A DNA stretch of 6,241 nucleotides from Vulcanimicrobiota bacterium. GTDB taxonomy: Bacteria > Vulcanimicrobiota > Vulcanimicrobiia > Vulcanimicrobiales > Vulcanimicrobiaceae. The notes under the pieces were generated by a model. That model saw only the letters and a program-made list of their open reading frames with translations. It ran no database searches and was not told the origin of the DNA. The position numbers and the translations under genes were made by a program. This document shows, piece after piece, positions 5,932 through 6,241 of the stretch. Every line of letters begins with the position of its first letter. The first letter of the stretch is position 1. The stretch spans positions 1-6,241 of the forward strand of contig JAFAOZ010000133.1 of the NCBI GenBank assembly GCA_019247395.1. Reading direction: 5' to 3'.

Positions 5932-6241
5932 CTAGCCTCGGTAGCCCTCCATTTCGAGCAGACGCGCTTTCATTTCAACGCCGTAATAATAATTGTGTAA
6001 ATCCCCCGACGAGTCGACGACGCGGTGGCACGGAAAGAGAAACGGAAGCGGATTGCGTGCCATCACGCGGCCGACGGCGCGCGCAGCCTTCGGCCGGCCG
6101 ATTTGCGTCGCAACCCACGAGTACGAACGAACCTCACCGGGCGGTATGCGCGCGGCTGCGCGAAGCGCCGCCTGTTCGAACGGCGTAAGGTCGCTGATGT
6201 CGACGACGGCGTCGTCGACGGTCCACGTGCTGAAAAACCGA
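5932..6241 (-). CDS. ogt: Methylated-DNA-[protein]-cysteine S-methyltransferase, C-terminal part (partial)
   Basis: Repairs O6-alkylguanine in DNA by moving the alkyl group to its own active-site Cys, a single-turnover reaction. The 102 visible residues run from the right edge (RFFSTWTVDD...) to the TAG at 5934-5932; the N-terminus is outside the window. Visible parts are the helix-turn-helix/DNA-binding segment (FEQAALRAAARIPPGEVRSY, then SWVATQIGRPKAARAVGRVM), the Asn of 'ARNP', and the active-site motif PCHRV (Cys codon 6030-6028). The usual GYxGG after it is NYYYG here, followed by the normal end 'KARLLEMEGY'. The family assignment is secure; ogt versus ada C-domain cannot be separated without the N-terminus, though the lack of any extra domain after it fits ogt. 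It is the first visible gene of the run and is 18 bp from the PHP start, in the same reading frame. Confidence 0.92.
   Translation of the reverse strand, partial: RFFSTWTVDDAVVDISDLTPFEQAALRAAARIPPGEVRSYSWVATQIGRPKAARAVGRVMARNPLPFLFPCHRVVDSSGDLHNYYYGVEMKARLLEMEGYRG

Overview
The window is a GC-rich bacterial chromosome segment, densely coding and with almost no intergenic DNA. Five genes lie head-to-tail on the minus strand. In order of transcription (right to left) they are: an O6-alkylguanine-DNA alkyltransferase (ogt, cut by the right edge), a PHP-domain metallo-phosphoesterase with a very basic C-terminal tail, an EF-G paralogue of the FusA2/EF-G2 type, a family-5 (peptide-type) ABC substrate-binding lipoprotein, and orotate phosphoribosyltransferase (pyrE). 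The last 43 codons of a metallo-beta-lactamase-fold protein enter from the left on the plus strand and converge on pyrE.

Spacing between the minus-strand genes is 18 bp (ogt to PHP), 30 bp (PHP to EF-G-like), 1 bp (EF-G-like to lipoprotein, if it starts at the CTG argued for here) and a 13 to 28 bp overlap (lipoprotein to pyrE). No gap could hold a promoter or a hairpin terminator, so the five genes look like one transcription unit whose promoter lies beyond the right edge. The two convergent genes at the left share a single CTAG, with no terminator between them. There is no sign of mobile elements, CRISPR, RNA genes or foreign base composition.

The organism cannot be named from this sequence. 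GC-rich codon use, frequent TTG/GTG/CTG starts and an EF-G2-type factor fit a little-studied high-GC lineage; a group such as Eremiobacterota (WPS-2) or a relative of Actinobacteria would fit, but this is a low-confidence guess.

The genes do not form a known pathway. Two points deserve attention. (1) The PHP protein keeps the expected metal-ligand motifs but carries about 140 residues of histone-H1-like Lys/Ala/Pro/Ser tail, and it sits directly behind a DNA-repair gene; this suggests, without proving, that it acts on DNA or RNA. (2) The substrate-binding lipoprotein has a clear lipobox signal peptide that can only be reached from a non-standard start (CTG next to the EF-G-like stop codon), so automatic calling would begin it 39 codons late and lose its export signal. 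The EF-G paralogue has Phe where the catalytic His of translational GTPases should be, so it is probably a modified, non-canonical factor.
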